A DNA stretch of 38,823 nucleotides from Prochloraceae cyanobacterium. Lineage in GTDB: Bacteria > Cyanobacteriota > Cyanobacteriia > Cyanobacteriales > JASJDA01. The stretch spans positions 1 to 38,823 of the forward strand of contig JASJDA010000041.1 of assembly GCA_030065755.1 (NCBI GenBank). The letters are read 5' to 3'. Numbering within the stretch: position 1 is the stretch's first letter; each line of letters opens with the position of its first letter. The position numbers were made by a program, and so were the translations under genes. Of this stretch, positions 7,962 to 17,448 are shown one piece after another. A model generated the notes under the pieces. That model did not search any database and had not been told where the DNA came from. It saw only the letters and a list, made by a program, of their open reading frames with translations.

Positions 7962-9338
7962 TTAGCGACTGCAATTTCTAACTAGAGACATTTTTACCCC
8001 ACCAGAAGGACTAAAAGTAATACCGCGACGGGAAGATGTGACAGGACGTTGTTCGAGTAATTTTAATTCTACTTGAGATAAAACAGTTGCTAAAACTAAT
8101 TTCATTTCAAACAAAGCAAAAGCATATCCCAAACAGCGACGATTTCCACCACCAAAAGGAAAATATTCGTAAGGAGAAAATTGTTTTTCCAAAAATCTTT
8201 CTGGTTTGAATTTATGAGGTTCGGGATAAATATCTTCTCGATAATGGGTTAAATAAATACAAGGAACGAACATAGTTCCTGCTTCAAATCTATATCCCAT
8301 CATTTCCCATGGTTCTTTTAATCGGCGACCGAAAGTAAATAGGAGGACTGGACTAATTCGCAAAGTTTCAGCAACTACGGCACTGAGATAAGGAAGTTTA
8401 GCAATAGCATTAGTATCGCTAAAATCTGCGATCGCATTTAATTCTTCCATCAATTTTTCTTTGACTTCTGGAAGAGAATGAATCCAATAAAATGCCCAAG
8501 CCAAACTACTAGCAGTGGTTTCGTGACCCCCAAATAACATTGTCATTAATTCATCTTGTATTTCTTCATCTCTCATTGGCTCCCCATCTTCATCTCTTAC
8601 CGAAAGCATTAAACTTAATATATCTTCCCCCAGAAGCTCGGGATTATTTCTTCTTTCGTTAATTTCCTCTGCTAAGATATCGTAAATAAGCTTTCTTTCT
8701 TGCAAGAATCGACCCCAAGGAGTTAAAAGTCCCAAATCTTTTTGCAACCAAGGTAAAGCCAAAAAAAATGACTTTAAGGGAGAGTTAAATATGTCTAACC
8801 AAGAAGTAATAAGTTCTATAAGACTCTCGTATTTTTCTCCTCGATCTATTCCAAAAACAGCTTTTACAATAACTCGCAAAGAAATTTCTTGAGTGTATTT
8901 ACGAACAATAAAATGTTTGTTAATTTCCCAATTAGCGATCGCTTTTTCAGTAGTATCGCAAATTATTTGACCGTAACTTTTCATTCTTTCGCCATGAAAC
9001 GGCGGCATCAATAACTTGCGCGTTTTCTTGTGTTCTTTTCCATCTAGCAAAACTAAGGAATTTTCTCCGAGTAAAGGTTTTACTGTAAAATTACCTTTAC
9101 CAATTTCAAATAAGTCTGGATCTGCGGTAAATACTTGTTCAATTGCTTGAGGATTGCTTAACATCACGAATGAAGGAAAACCTATTGATTTACCGCTGAA
9201 AATATCGCCGTATTTTTGACAATTAACTTCTAAAGATTTAAAAGGATAAATAAGCGCTTTCATTGTTTGCACAAAAGCAGGTGCTTTCGGACCGTCGAGG
9301 ATTTTTTTGGGTTTTGTTGATGAAGCTGTTGCAGTCAC
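7962..9338 (-). CDS. Cytochrome P450, CYP110-like
   Basis: Heme-thiolate monooxygenase of 458 residues, soluble (no N-terminal membrane anchor). Visible P450 landmarks are the I-helix oxygen-binding motif FGGHETT (about 269-275), the K-helix ETLR (324-327), KPERF near 378-382 and the heme-ligand loop FPFGGGNRRCLG with Cys402. Overall similarity, such as the N-terminal DGPKAPAFVQ and KYGDIF, points to the cyanobacterial CYP110 group. Members studied elsewhere hydroxylate fatty acids or terpenoid-like substrates; the substrate here cannot be read from sequence. No ferredoxin, reductase or terpene cyclase gene is adjacent. It is a single gene convergent with the RTX gene. Confidence 0.93.
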   Translation of the reverse strand: MTATASSTKPKKILDGPKAPAFVQTMKALIYPFKSLEVNCQKYGDIFSGKSIGFPSFVMLSNPQAIEQVFTADPDLFEIGKGNFTVKPLLGENSLVLLDGKEHKKTRKLLMPPFHGERMKSYGQIICDTTEKAIANWEINKHFIVRKYTQEISLRVIVKAVFGIDRGEKYESLIELITSWLDIFNSPLKSFFLALPWLQKDLGLLTPWGRFLQERKLIYDILAEEINERRNNPELLGEDILSLMLSVRDEDGEPMRDEEIQDELMTMLFGGHETTASSLAWAFYWIHSLPEVKEKLMEELNAIADFSDTNAIAKLPYLSAVVAETLRISPVLLFTFGRRLKEPWEMMGYRFEAGTMFVPCIYLTHYREDIYPEPHKFKPERFLEKQFSPYEYFPFGGGNRRCLGYAFALFEMKLVLATVLSQVELKLLEQRPVTSSRRGITFSPSGGVKMSLVRNCSR

Positions 9339-9466
9339 GATCGATCTTCCTTTTTATAGATGTATTGTTAAGCTTGAAAATCTCCAAACTTAAGCTCATT
9401 TATTATTATATGGAAAACAAATAATTTATTGTCTTCTAAATTCTTCCGATTTTTTGTAAATTACGA

Positions 9467-9660
9467 TTATCTTTGACTGAATTGTTTGGGGGTTAGTCCC
9501 ACTAAACGTTTAAAATTGGGATTGAGATGGCTTTGATTGGCAAAACCTACTTGTTTCGCAATATCGGCGATCGCTATTTTTCTTCGTGCTATTCTAATAA
9601 GAGATCCTTCCAGCCCAGTTTGCCGGTAGAAAATAAAGGTTTGCGGGGTAAAATGCGGTC
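9467..9660 (-). pseudogene. Relic of an AraC/XylS-family regulator (C-terminal HTH)
   Basis: On the minus strand, in frame to a stop at 9467-9469, is the characteristic second helix-turn-helix of AraC regulators: RRKIAIADIAKQVGFANQSH, then FKRLVGLTPKQF. It is normally the last 40-50 residues of a protein of about 270-300. Upstream there is no plausible start, the frame soon loses similarity, and the first HTH and effector domain are missing. The gene has therefore been destroyed by deletion. It lies just upstream of the P450 gene and may once have been its regulator (inference). The next 240 bp, to the start of the following gene, show nothing recognisable. Confidence 0.7.
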
Positions 9661-9900
9661 TGTACTATTTTCTGGGGAAAGATCGACCACAAGGGGCTTT
9701 TTTGCGATCGTCACGAGCTAAAGCGCTCTCTTTGTATTCGATAATAAAATTTGAATTAAAGTTAATAAGTTTAAATTTTGTAACATTTACAGAGTTCAAA
9801 TATTGCTAACCTAAAAATAGGATAAATAAGATAAAAAACTAATCGCCACGAGATCCAAATTTAATAATCACCACAAATAAAACGCCAGGAGAAGAGAAAA

Positions 9901-10227
9901 ATGTTAACAGAATTATCTAGAGATATACCAAATAAGACTATCCCAGAAAATAAATCCAAACCCATAAGCGATCCTTGGGAATTACCTACACCAAAAGCAA
10001 AAACTAAGCCTATTCCTGAAGCTTGGAAATTATCGTTAGAAACATTACCTTCAATCGCCCCAGCAGGCTGTCCAAATGCCCCAAAACTGCCGATCGCTCA
10101 CTCATCTAAACCAGTAGAGTTACTGTGGCAAAATTGGTTGAAACTGAGAGCTCAAGACGCTCAAAAACTTGCAGCAGAAATTCAGCAAGCAGTAGGATTA
10201 CTTTATTGGCTAGAAACAGTAGGATAG
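9901..10227 (+). CDS. Small protein of unknown function, first gene of the FtsH cluster
   Basis: A 108-residue protein I do not recognise. The N-terminal half is proline- and lysine-rich and low in structure, with a near-repeat: KSKPISDPWELPTPK followed by KTKPIPEAWKLSLE. The C-terminal part (about 75-108) should be helical: LLWQNWLKLRAQDAQKLAAE, then IQQAVGLLYWLE. No membrane segment or signal is seen. An AGGAGA site precedes the ATG by a few bases. It begins a co-directional run with gaps of 81, 36, 57 and 23 bp, so co-transcription with the phosphoribosyltransferase, hydrolase and protease is likely. Confidence 0.7.
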   Translation: MLTELSRDIPNKTIPENKSKPISDPWELPTPKAKTKPIPEAWKLSLETLPSIAPAGCPNAPKLPIAHSSKPVELLWQNWLKLRAQDAQKLAAEIQQAVGLLYWLETVG

Positions 10228-10308
10228 CCAACACTTCTGTAGAAAAAACTTCGGTCGAACTGGGAGTCAAAGGAGGAGAGCCAAAACCAACAATACAATG
10301 AGGAGAAA

Positions 10309-10980
10309 ATGATGAACGCATTACTACTTGCAAACAGAACCAAAGCAGGTCGCTTACTGGCATTAAAACTAAAAGCCTATGCAAACCGATCTGATGTTAT
10401 CGTATTAGCACTACCCCGTGGTGGCGTACCAGTTGCCTTTGAAATAGCAAAAGCACTCAACCTACCCTTGGATATCTGTTTGGTAAGGAAGTTAGGCGTA
10501 CCCGAACACCCAGAATTGGCAATGGGAGCTATTGCTATGGGAGGAGTGATAGTTATCAACGAAGATATAGTGCAGTGGCGAAAAATTTCCCAACAGGCGA
10601 TCGCCAAGGTAGCAGCTAGGGAAAAAGAAGAATTAGAGCGAAGAGATCGACTGTACCGAGGAAATCGTCCCTTCCCACAAGTGCGCGATCGCACTGTAAT
10701 TCTCGTCGATGATGGCATTGCCACAGGTTCTACTATTCGCGCTGCTATTACAACATTAAAAAAAGAGCAGCCTCAAAAGATAATAATTGCAGTTCCAGTC
10801 GCACCCCCCTCAACTTGCCAGCAGTTAAAAGCAGAAGTAGATAAGGTCATTTGTCTGCTCAAACCAGAACACCTATATTCGATTAGTCTCTGGTACGAAA
10901 ATTTCGCCCAAACTACCGATGCTGAAGTACGCAAGTTGCTGGAGATGGCTTCGCCTGAGACAACTGGAGTACCGAACTAG
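10309..10980 (+). CDS. Phosphoribosyltransferase-domain protein
   Basis: Type I phosphoribosyltransferase fold, 223 residues. LPRGGVPVAFEIAK (about 35-48) is the PPi loop region, and VILVDDGIATGSTIRAA (130-146) is the PRPP-binding signature with the paired acidic residues. Family members transfer phosphoribose to a base or act as regulators. The acceptor is unknown for this group, which in many bacteria is linked to or fused with a dienelactone-hydrolase-like partner, exactly the gene that follows. AGGAGA lies 5 bases before the ATG; a second ATG is the next codon. Cytosolic. Confidence 0.88.
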   Translation: MMNALLLANRTKAGRLLALKLKAYANRSDVIVLALPRGGVPVAFEIAKALNLPLDICLVRKLGVPEHPELAMGAIAMGGVIVINEDIVQWRKISQQAIAKVAAREKEELERRDRLYRGNRPFPQVRDRTVILVDDGIATGSTIRAAITTLKKEQPQKIIIAVPVAPPSTCQQLKAEVDKVICLLKPEHLYSISLWYENFAQTTDAEVRKLLEMASPETTGVPN

Positions 10981-11016
10981 GTTAGTTAAGTCAATCCCCA
11001 TTGGGAGGAGGGACTA

Positions 11017-11733
11017 ATGAAAAAAAGTATATCGCAACTATACGATCGAGAGAATATAGTCTCTGTTACAGCAGGCTCAGTTACTCTAGAAGGCAATCTA
11101 GAAATACCCGAAGGAGCTAAGGGAATCGTGCTGTTTGCTCACGGTAGTGGCAGCAGTCGGCACAGTCCTCGCAATCGATATGTAGCTGAGTTGCTGCGTG
11201 CCAAGGGAATGGCAACTTTACTAATCGATCTGCTAACCAGCTCAGAAGAAGAGATCGATCGGGTCACGAGACACCTGCGCTTCGATATAGGCTTGCTCGC
11301 CGAAAGGTTAATTGGCGCTACAAACTGGCTGGAAGAAAATCGAGCCACTGAGAATCTCAAAATTGGTTACTTCGGTGCCAGCACTGGCAGTGCAGCTGCT
11401 TTATTAGCTGCTGCAGAACTAAAAGAAGCTGTTAGCGCTATTGTATCTCGCGGCGGAAGACCCGATTTAGCAGGAACGGCTCTATCTCGCGTTAAGGCTC
11501 CAACCCTGCTAATCGTCGGCGGTAACGACATTCCCGTTATTGCTATGAATCAGGAAGCGATGGACTATCTCCATACTAAAAAGCAACTGGAAATTATTCC
11601 CCGTGCAGGGCATTTATTTGAAGAACCAGGAGCCTTAGAAGAAGTAGCGCGGTTAGCAAGCAACTGGTTCGATCGCTATCTGAGTGCAGCAGACCAGCAA
11701 AAACAAGACGAGCAGACAACAACGAACACCTAA
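11017..11733 (+). CDS. Alpha/beta hydrolase, dienelactone-hydrolase-like
   Basis: A 238-residue hydrolase with all elements of the catalytic triad visible: nucleophile elbow GASTG with Ser122, acid Asp171 in VGGNDIPV, and His199 in RAGHLFEEPGAL. The oxyanion region is AHGSGSSRHSPRN (41-53). No signal peptide. The substrate is unknown; the pairing with the preceding phosphoribosyltransferase is recurrent in bacteria and suggests a joint, uncharacterised task. A strong GGGAGGAGGG ribosome-binding site lies about 4-6 bases before the ATG. The C-terminus ends in a polar Q/T-rich tail. Confidence 0.88.
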   Translation: MKKSISQLYDRENIVSVTAGSVTLEGNLEIPEGAKGIVLFAHGSGSSRHSPRNRYVAELLRAKGMATLLIDLLTSSEEEIDRVTRHLRFDIGLLAERLIGATNWLEENRATENLKIGYFGASTGSAAALLAAAELKEAVSAIVSRGGRPDLAGTALSRVKAPTLLIVGGNDIPVIAMNQEAMDYLHTKKQLEIIPRAGHLFEEPGALEEVARLASNWFDRYLSAADQQKQDEQTTTNT

Positions 11734-11790
11734 ATTTGGTGAAATTAGATTTTAAAAGGGTTTTAGCACAACAGCAAGGAGCTATTAAAA

Positions 11791-13743
11791 ATGCCTGTAG
11801 ATCGCAAAAAAAATAGCGAACAAAAAAAATCTGACTCTGGAAATCTCAGGAATAGTTTAATTGTTTTTTTGATGTGGCTTCTATTTTTAAATTTGTTTAT
11901 ATGGCCAGCTACTAATTACAAAGTCGAACCATACAGTAAATTTATCGAGCAAGTAGAAACAGGTCAAGTAGCAAAAGTCAAAATCGGTTCCGATCGTATC
12001 TACTACGAACTAAAATCCGAGCCAATTGACGATCGATCGCCACAGGATTTAATTACAATTCCAGTAGCTAGTGACACCCAATTGCCCGCTATCTTGCGCA
12101 AACACGATGTAGAATTCTCTGCCATACCTTCTAGTGGTGGCTTTTTTAACGTTTTGAATTGGATTTTTATCATTTTTATCTTCTGGGTTTTAGGAGGTTG
12201 GTTGCTGAGTCGCGGTTCTGGTGGGGGTAGTCCAGCTCCCTTTATGTTCGGCAAAAGCAAAGCGCGCATTTATTCTGAAGGATCTACAGGCGTAACTTTT
12301 GATGACGTAGCAGGAGTAGATGAAGCTAAAGCCGAACTACAAGAAATAGTAGATTTTCTCGAAAGAGCAGACAAATATATTCGCTTAGGTGCCAAAATTC
12401 CTAAAGGAGTATTATTAGTAGGTCCTCCAGGAACAGGTAAAACCCTACTAGCCAAAGCGATCGCAGGAGAAGCAGGAGTTCCCTTTTTTAGTATTTCTGG
12501 CTCGGAATTTATCGAACTATTTGTCGGAATTGGCGCATCTAGGGTAAGGGATTTATTCGAACAAGCCAAAAAACAGGCTCCTTGTATTGTATTTATTGAC
12601 GAGTTAGATGCCCTCGGTAAGTCTAGGGCTGCTCCAAGCCAATTGACGAGCAATGACGAGAGAGAACAAACTCTCAACCAATTACTAGCAGAAATGGACG
12701 GTTTTGACCCCAATACAGGAGTGATTCTCCTGGCTGCTACCAACCGTCCCGAAGTACTCGATCCGGCTTTATTGCGTCCTGGTCGCTTCGATCGCCAAGT
12801 AGTAGTCGATCGCCCCGATAAAATTGGTCGCCAAGCCATTTTGGAAGTACACGCCAGATTCGTGGTGTTGGGATTAGATGTTGACTTAGAAAAGCTAGCT
12901 GCCCGTACTCCAGGGTTTGCAGGTGCAGATCTAGCAAATTTAGTCAATGAAGCTGCCCTATTAGCTGCGCGCAACAACCGCGATTCAGTGACCATGCAAG
13001 ACTTTAACGAGGCGATCGAGCGGATTTTAACTGGTTTAGAGAAAAAATCTCGCGTTCTCAACGAAATTGAGAAAAAAACCGTTGCCTATCACGAAGTCGG
13101 TCACGCCTTAATTGGAGCCCTCATGCCAGGTGCTGGGGCTGTTGAGAAAATATCGATCGTCCCTCGCGGTGTGGGTGCTTTGGGCTATACTCTACAATTA
13201 CCAGAAGAAGACCGCTTTCTGGCGATCGAAGATGAAATTAGGGGTCGAATTGCTGCTCTTTTAGGGGGACGCTGTGCAGAAGAATTGATTTTTAGAAAAG
13301 TATCCACTGGGGCTAGTGACGACATTCAAAAAGCCACCGACCTCGCCGAGCGATTCGTTACTATATATGGCATGAGCAATAAACTGGGACCTATCGCCTT
13401 CGAGAAGACTCAACACCAGTTTTTAGAAGGTTATACAAATCCGAGGCGTCCGGTTAGCGATAAAGTTTCTGAAGAGATCGATCGAGAAGTAAAAGCGATC
13501 GTCGAGGGGGCCCACTATATTGCTACGACGATTTTAGCAAAGAATCGCCAACTGCTCGAAGAAACAGCTCGAATTCTCTTGGAAAAAGAAATTCTCGAAG
13601 GAGAAGAATTAGCACAGCAGCTCGATCGGGTTCAAAGTCCAGCACCAATGCAACAATGGTTGGAAACAGGGCAACTTCCTCCAGGGATTGTGTTAAGTAA
13701 AACAACACTTAACGGAAAACAAAAACCTAAAACCACTGTCTAA
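11791..13743 (+). CDS. ftsH: ATP-dependent zinc metalloprotease FtsH
   Basis: Membrane-anchored AAA+ protease (650 residues), in cyanobacteria responsible for removing damaged membrane proteins including photosystem II D1. Domains in order: TM1 about 21-40, lumenal/periplasmic loop 41-116, TM2 about 118-139, AAA+ module with Walker A GPPGTGKT (211-218), Walker [10 protein letters not shown] (266-273), second region of homology near [20 protein letters not shown] (316-335), and protease domain with the zinc motif HEVGH (434-438). The pore motif reads FVGIGA. Length is normal for the family. Cyanobacteria carry about four paralogues; which one this is cannot be settled here. Its place behind a phosphoribosyltransferase and hydrolase suggests a stress-related unit rather than the main housekeeping locus. 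Confidence 0.96.
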   Translation: MPVDRKKNSEQKKSDSGNLRNSLIVFLMWLLFLNLFIWPATNYKVEPYSKFIEQVETGQVAKVKIGSDRIYYELKSEPIDDRSPQDLITIPVASDTQLPAILRKHDVEFSAIPSSGGFFNVLNWIFIIFIFWVLGGWLLSRGSGGGSPAPFMFGKSKARIYSEGSTGVTFDDVAGVDEAKAELQEIVDFLERADKYIRLGAKIPKGVLLVGPPGTGKTLLAKAIAGEAGVPFFSISGSEFIELFVGIGASRVRDLFEQAKKQAPCIVFIDELDALGKSRAAPSQLTSNDEREQTLNQLLAEMDGFDPNTGVILLAATNRPEVLDPALLRPGRFDRQVVVDRPDKIGRQAILEVHARFVVLGLDVDLEKLAARTPGFAGADLANLVNEAALLAARNNRDSVTMQDFNEAIERILTGLEKKSRVLNEIEKKTVAYHEVGHALIGALMPGAGAVEKISIVPRGVGALGYTLQLPEEDRFLAIEDEIRGRIAALLGGRCAEELIFRKVSTGASDDIQKATDLAERFVTIYGMSNKLGPIAFEKTQHQFLEGYTNPRRPVSDKVSEEIDREVKAIVEGAHYIATTILAKNRQLLEETARILLEKEILEGEELAQQLDRVQSPAPMQQWLETGQLPPGIVLSKTTLNGKQKPKTTV

Positions 13744-13766
13744 TTCCAAAATAGAGGCATTAAACT

Positions 13767-13949
13767 ATGGATAGCAAAGCCAATGCCAATGAAGTCAAAC
13801 AAATTGCGACACAATTGCTTAGTGGAATGCTAGCAAATCCTCACATTTATGCCAGCATCAGCGATGAAATGAGTCGAGGTCAACAAGAAAAAGAATTGAT
13901 TGATATTTCGATTAATATGGCTAAAAGTTTGATTGAAAAAGTAGGATAA
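13767..13949 (+). CDS. 60-residue protein of unknown function
   Basis: A small, mostly helical soluble protein (VKQIATQLLSGMLANPHIYA, then KELIDISINMAKSLIEKVG) starting 23 bp after ftsH and in the same direction. It looks translated: balanced composition, clean ATG and stop, operon spacing. There is no recognised domain. It could be an accessory of the upstream protease cluster; that is inferred only from position. Confidence 0.65.
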   Translation: MDSKANANEVKQIATQLLSGMLANPHIYASISDEMSRGQQEKELIDISINMAKSLIEKVG

Positions 13950-14001
13950 AAAACCCAGAAAGCAGCCGCACAAAAGTCACGCTCGAAAAGATTTTTCAAG
14001 A

Positions 14002-14029
14002 AGTCAGAAGTCAGAAGTCAGAAGTCAGA
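14002..14029. repeat. Heptanucleotide tandem repeat (AGTCAGA)4
   Basis: Four perfect consecutive AGTCAGA units followed by AGT. The same 7-mer occurs six times at 24315-24356 and in degenerate form at 14162-14195 (complement) and 38719-38751. It resembles the class of short tandemly repeated repetitive (STRR) heptamers known from cyanobacterial genomes. Confidence 0.85.
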
Positions 14030-14090
14030 AGTAGCAATTAGTGGGAGATTGAAACTCGCCACTAAGTGTAGAGCAATAAATCAAAGATTA

Positions 14091-14206
14091 TAGTGGGGGT
14101 TTTAAACCCCGATTTGAAGTCCAAAAATAGAAAGTCAAAAACAAAAATTATTGCTAAAAAAACTTCTGACTTCTGACTTCCTATTTCTGACTTCAAGCGA
14201 AGCGAT
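14091..14206. repeat. Dispersed ~115-bp repeat, copy A
   Basis: This spacer segment matches, block by block, the reverse complement of 38703-38823. Shared blocks in order are a GGGGGTYTTAAACCC hairpin-like block, AAATAGAAAGTCAA, AACTTCTGACTTCTGACTTC, CTATTTCTGACTTC, and a GCGAAGCGA-type end. No coding potential is seen. It is probably an interspersed non-coding repeat family. Confidence 0.65.
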
Positions 14207-14405
14207 AAACAGCAAGCCCGCGTCTCTGGCGTCGGTAGTTAACATAAATCACCAATCAGTTATTTGTCGATCGCGCCAAAAATTTCCACATCGGCAATAA
14301 CGTTCGATCGCCTAATTGATATGAAATCCGAGTATATAGTTATCAGTAAATCGAGGAGACGGGTAGACTCGGGGACTGGGGGAAGAGTTTTCTGTCTAAT
14401 AAATT

Positions 14406-14552
14406 AGACCATTTCTCAAAAGTAACTGGAGAGATAAGAAATACTTTTTATAAAAAAAGCTCAAATCCCTCTGTTCCCTATTACCTATTCCCTATTCCCT
14501 ATTCCCTATTCCCTGTTGCCTAAGTCTCTCGTTATTTTCGAGAATTGGTATT
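14406..14552. repeat. MITE-like inverted-repeat element, copy 2
   Basis: The left end ACCATTTCTCAAAAGTAACT (14408-14427) differs by one base from ACCAATTCTCAAAAGTAACT of the element at 67-86. The right end TTTTCGAGAATTGGTAT (14535-14551) matches that element's right end with one inserted base. The interior differs: it carries CCCTATT-type heptamers at about 14475-14516. The rest of the 13950-14783 spacer holds only the repeats listed here. Confidence 0.55.
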
Positions 14553-14783
14553 ATTTTTGCTGCATCCAACTCTAGTTGAGAGATTTAAGTATAATTACGG
14601 TCGTATTTTTTGGGATTTTCTTAAAATTATTTTGCCGCAACCAAGTTTTTGCCATAACACTCTTTCGGAATTGGCTGAGTTTTTCCGCCTTTTATCTCAA
14701 GCTGTTTATCTAAAGTTGGAAAATAATTTTAAGCAGAGTATAAATAAAGAAGAGCTTGATCTTTTTGCATTTTCAATAATTAT

Positions 14784-17321
14784 ATGTTAATAAAATATTT
14801 GCGTTCTTACACGGACAAAATTGCTAAAAAAGCTTCTCTGCGAACTATCCTGATCGTTCCCTTTGTCATTCAAATTACTGCCGCAGTAGGATTAATAAGT
14901 TATCTTTCTTATACAAATAGTAGAAAAACAGTAGAAGAACTAGCTATTCAATTAAGCGATCGAACTACAGATAATGTCAAACAACACGTACTAAATTACT
15001 TAAACAATTCTCATCGAATACATCAATCGATCGTTGCCAATATTGACAGTGGAAGTATCAATTTAAATAACTACTCGCAACTACAAAACTCTTTTTGGCA
15101 TCAAGTTAAATATCTAGACTCATTATCTTTTCTTTATTTTGCCAATCGAAAAGGAGATTTTATTGGAGTTCAAAAAAAAGATGACGGTAAATATATCTCA
15201 CATATTAGGAATACCTCTACCGTTCCCAATCGCAATTCTTATTTTATTGACAAACAGGGGAATCAAACCAATTCTGTAATAGCATCTAAAGAATACGATC
15301 CGAGGACGAGAAGCTGGTATCGAGCAGCACAAAATACCAAAAAACCAACCTGGAGCCCCATCTATTCATTTGCTTCTTCTGGCAATAAAGTTTTAGGTAT
15401 AAGTCCGGTTACGCCAATTTACGACAATTCAGGAAACTTTCAAGGAGTTCTAGCTAGCGATTTAAGCCTGGGGCAAATTAGTAACTTTTTGCGTAATTTA
15501 AAAATCAGTTCTGGTGCCAAAATTTTCATCGTCGAGCGAAATGGAAAAATAATTGCTACTTCCAGTAATGAATCACCTTTTAAGCTAGAACAACTCAAAC
15601 AACAGCGCGTAGAAATAACACAGAGCAAAGATATTCTCATTCAACAGACAGCTAAGTATTTAATCAAAAAATATGGCAACTTCGAGGAAATTGAAAATAT
15701 ATCTTCGAGCTTTAAACTCGACAACGGTAAGCGGCAGTATTTACAAGTCCAAAGCTTACAAGAGGATAAAGGTCTCGATTGGCTGATTCTAGTTGCTATT
15801 CCCGAAACTGATTTCACATCTAAAATCGACCAGAACACTCAGCAGACTATATTCTTATCAATTATAGCTTTAGCAATAGCTATAGCTATTGGTTCCATCA
15901 CCAGCCATCGGGTGACAAAACCCATTCTCACCCTCAATCAAGCTGCTAAAGATATCGCTAAAGGGAAATTGGATAAAACTGTAGAGATAGAACGTGAGGA
16001 TGAAGTAGGAGAACTCGCTCGTTCTTTTAACTTGATGGCATCTCAATTAAAAGAATCCTTTTCTACTCTCGAGCAACGAGTCGAAGAACGCACCGTCGAA
16101 CTAAAAAAATCTGTAATAGTAGCTCAAAAGGCTAAAGAAGAGGCTCTCGCAGCCAATAAAGCCAAAGACAATTTTCTAGTTAACATCAGCCACGAACTCC
16201 GTACCCCTCTCAACAGTATTTTAGGTTATACAAAAATACTCTTGAGCGCAGATAATCTTCAAACCATTCAAATAATCAGTTTGAGGATCGTTAAACAAAG
16301 CGGAACTCATTTATTGACCTTAATTAACGATATTTTAGATTTCTCAAAATCCGAAGCAGGCAAAATAGAACTCAACCCCAGTCAATTTTATTTGCTTGAG
16401 TTTCTAGAAGGGGTAGGAGGCATTATACAGATGCGAGCAAAAGAAAAAAGCCTTTCGTTTAAGTATGAAGTTATTGGAGACTTACCTAGCGGTATAAAGG
16501 CTGATGAAAAACGATTGCGACAAGTTTTGCTGAATCTGTTAGGCAATGCCGTCAAATTTACTGATGCAGGAGGAGTGATTTTAAGAGTTAGTGAAATCCC
16601 TCAAAAAGAAGCCGATGACAAAACAAAGATTCGTTTTGAAGTAATTGACAGTGGAATTGGAGTTAGTTCTTCTCAGTTAGAAAAAATCTTTCAACCTTTT
16701 GAACAAGTGGGCGATTTAGAAAATCGGACTGCAGGAACGGGTTTAGGTTTATCTATTAGCAAGGAATTGGTTGAATTGATGGGAAGCAAAATCCAAGTTA
16801 AAAGCGAGTTAGGTCGAGGTTCGACTTTTTGGTTTGACGTTACCTTCGACGCGATCGAATTAACAGGTGAAGAGCATCAACAAAAGCAAAATACACCAAT
16901 AAAGGGTTATAAAGGCGATCGTCAATATCAAATTCTGGTAGTTGACGATCGATCCGAAAATCGTTTGTTATTAATCAATCTTCTCCAACCATTAGGCTTT
17001 AAGATTATTGAAGCAAGCGACGGTCAACAAGGACTGGAAATTGCTAATTCTACCCGACCCGATCTCATTTTGACCGATCTGCTCATGCCACACAAAACTG
17101 GCTTGACTATGGTTTTAGAGCTAAGACAAATACCACAATTGAAAGATATTCCAATTATTAGCCTTTCTGCCAGCAATTCCGAAATAATGGAGAAAAAAAG
17201 CAAGACTGTAGGCTGTAACGCCTTTTTGCCCAAACCCATTGACGATCGAAAGTTATTAGCTTTGTTAGAACAATATTTAGAACTAGAATGGCAGTCCGAT
17301 CTAATGGGAAAGATGAGTTAG
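14784..17321 (+). CDS. Hybrid sensor histidine kinase (dCache-HAMP-HisKA-HATPase-REC)
   Basis: Membrane sensor of 845 residues. TM1 about 20-43, an extracytoplasmic double-Cache-like sensor 45-350 (FLYFANRKGDFIGV, DPRTRSWYRAA, WSPIYSF), TM2 355-375, HAMP 376-430, coiled linker 420-462, HisKA with FLVNISHELRTPLN (phospho-His470), HATPase with N box LLNLLGNAVKF (582-592) and G box TAGTGLGLSISKE (649-661), and a C-terminal receiver 715-832 with acidic pair Asp721/722, phospho-Asp765 (LILTDLLMP) and Lys817. Cache sensors usually bind small metabolites; the ligand is unknown. No separate regulator is adjacent, so output must pass through a distant partner. The ATG at 14784 places TM1 normally; no strong ribosome-binding site is seen. 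Confidence 0.94.
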   Translation: MLIKYLRSYTDKIAKKASLRTILIVPFVIQITAAVGLISYLSYTNSRKTVEELAIQLSDRTTDNVKQHVLNYLNNSHRIHQSIVANIDSGSINLNNYSQLQNSFWHQVKYLDSLSFLYFANRKGDFIGVQKKDDGKYISHIRNTSTVPNRNSYFIDKQGNQTNSVIASKEYDPRTRSWYRAAQNTKKPTWSPIYSFASSGNKVLGISPVTPIYDNSGNFQGVLASDLSLGQISNFLRNLKISSGAKIFIVERNGKIIATSSNESPFKLEQLKQQRVEITQSKDILIQQTAKYLIKKYGNFEEIENISSSFKLDNGKRQYLQVQSLQEDKGLDWLILVAIPETDFTSKIDQNTQQTIFLSIIALAIAIAIGSITSHRVTKPILTLNQAAKDIAKGKLDKTVEIEREDEVGELARSFNLMASQLKESFSTLEQRVEERTVELKKSVIVAQKAKEEALAANKAKDNFLVNISHELRTPLNSILGYTKILLSADNLQTIQIISLRIVKQSGTHLLTLINDILDFSKSEAGKIELNPSQFYLLEFLEGVGGIIQMRAKEKSLSFKYEVIGDLPSGIKADEKRLRQVLLNLLGNAVKFTDAGGVILRVSEIPQKEADDKTKIRFEVIDSGIGVSSSQLEKIFQPFEQVGDLENRTAGTGLGLSISKELVELMGSKIQVKSELGRGSTFWFDVTFDAIELTGEEHQQKQNTPIKGYKGDRQYQILVVDDRSENRLLLINLLQPLGFKIIEASDGQQGLEIANSTRPDLILTDLLMPHKTGLTMVLELRQIPQLKDIPIISLSASNSEIMEKKSKTVGCNAFLPKPIDDRKLLALLEQYLELEWQSDLMGKMS

Positions 17322-17339
17322 ATTTGCCTTAACAGCAGA

Positions 17340-17410
17340 CAATCCTAAAAGTTAGACAACGCTTTGTTTAAAAAACGCAACCCAACTTTCAGGATTGTGG
17401 TTTTTATTTA
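17340..17410 (+). terminator. Intrinsic terminator after the histidine kinase
   Basis: CAATCCTAAAAGTT (17340-17353) pairs with AACTTTCAGGATTG (17384-17397), 13 of 14 positions, with a 30-nt loop, and the plus-strand 3' side reads TGGTTTTTATTT. It separates the kinase from the convergent heme oxygenase gene. Confidence 0.75.
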
Positions 17411-17448
17411 ATTCAATCTAAGAGTGAAAACTCCGCACTTTTGGCTGC

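Noticed and set aside
12270-13061. A 263-codon minus-strand frame within ftsH
   Set aside because: It lies wholly antisense to conserved AAA+ and protease motifs, and its composition is that of a shadow frame.
14545-14790. An 81-codon open frame from a TTG, ending over the start of the histidine kinase gene
   Set aside because: It starts inside the right terminus of a repeat element, has no ribosome-binding site and matches nothing known to me. Probably chance.
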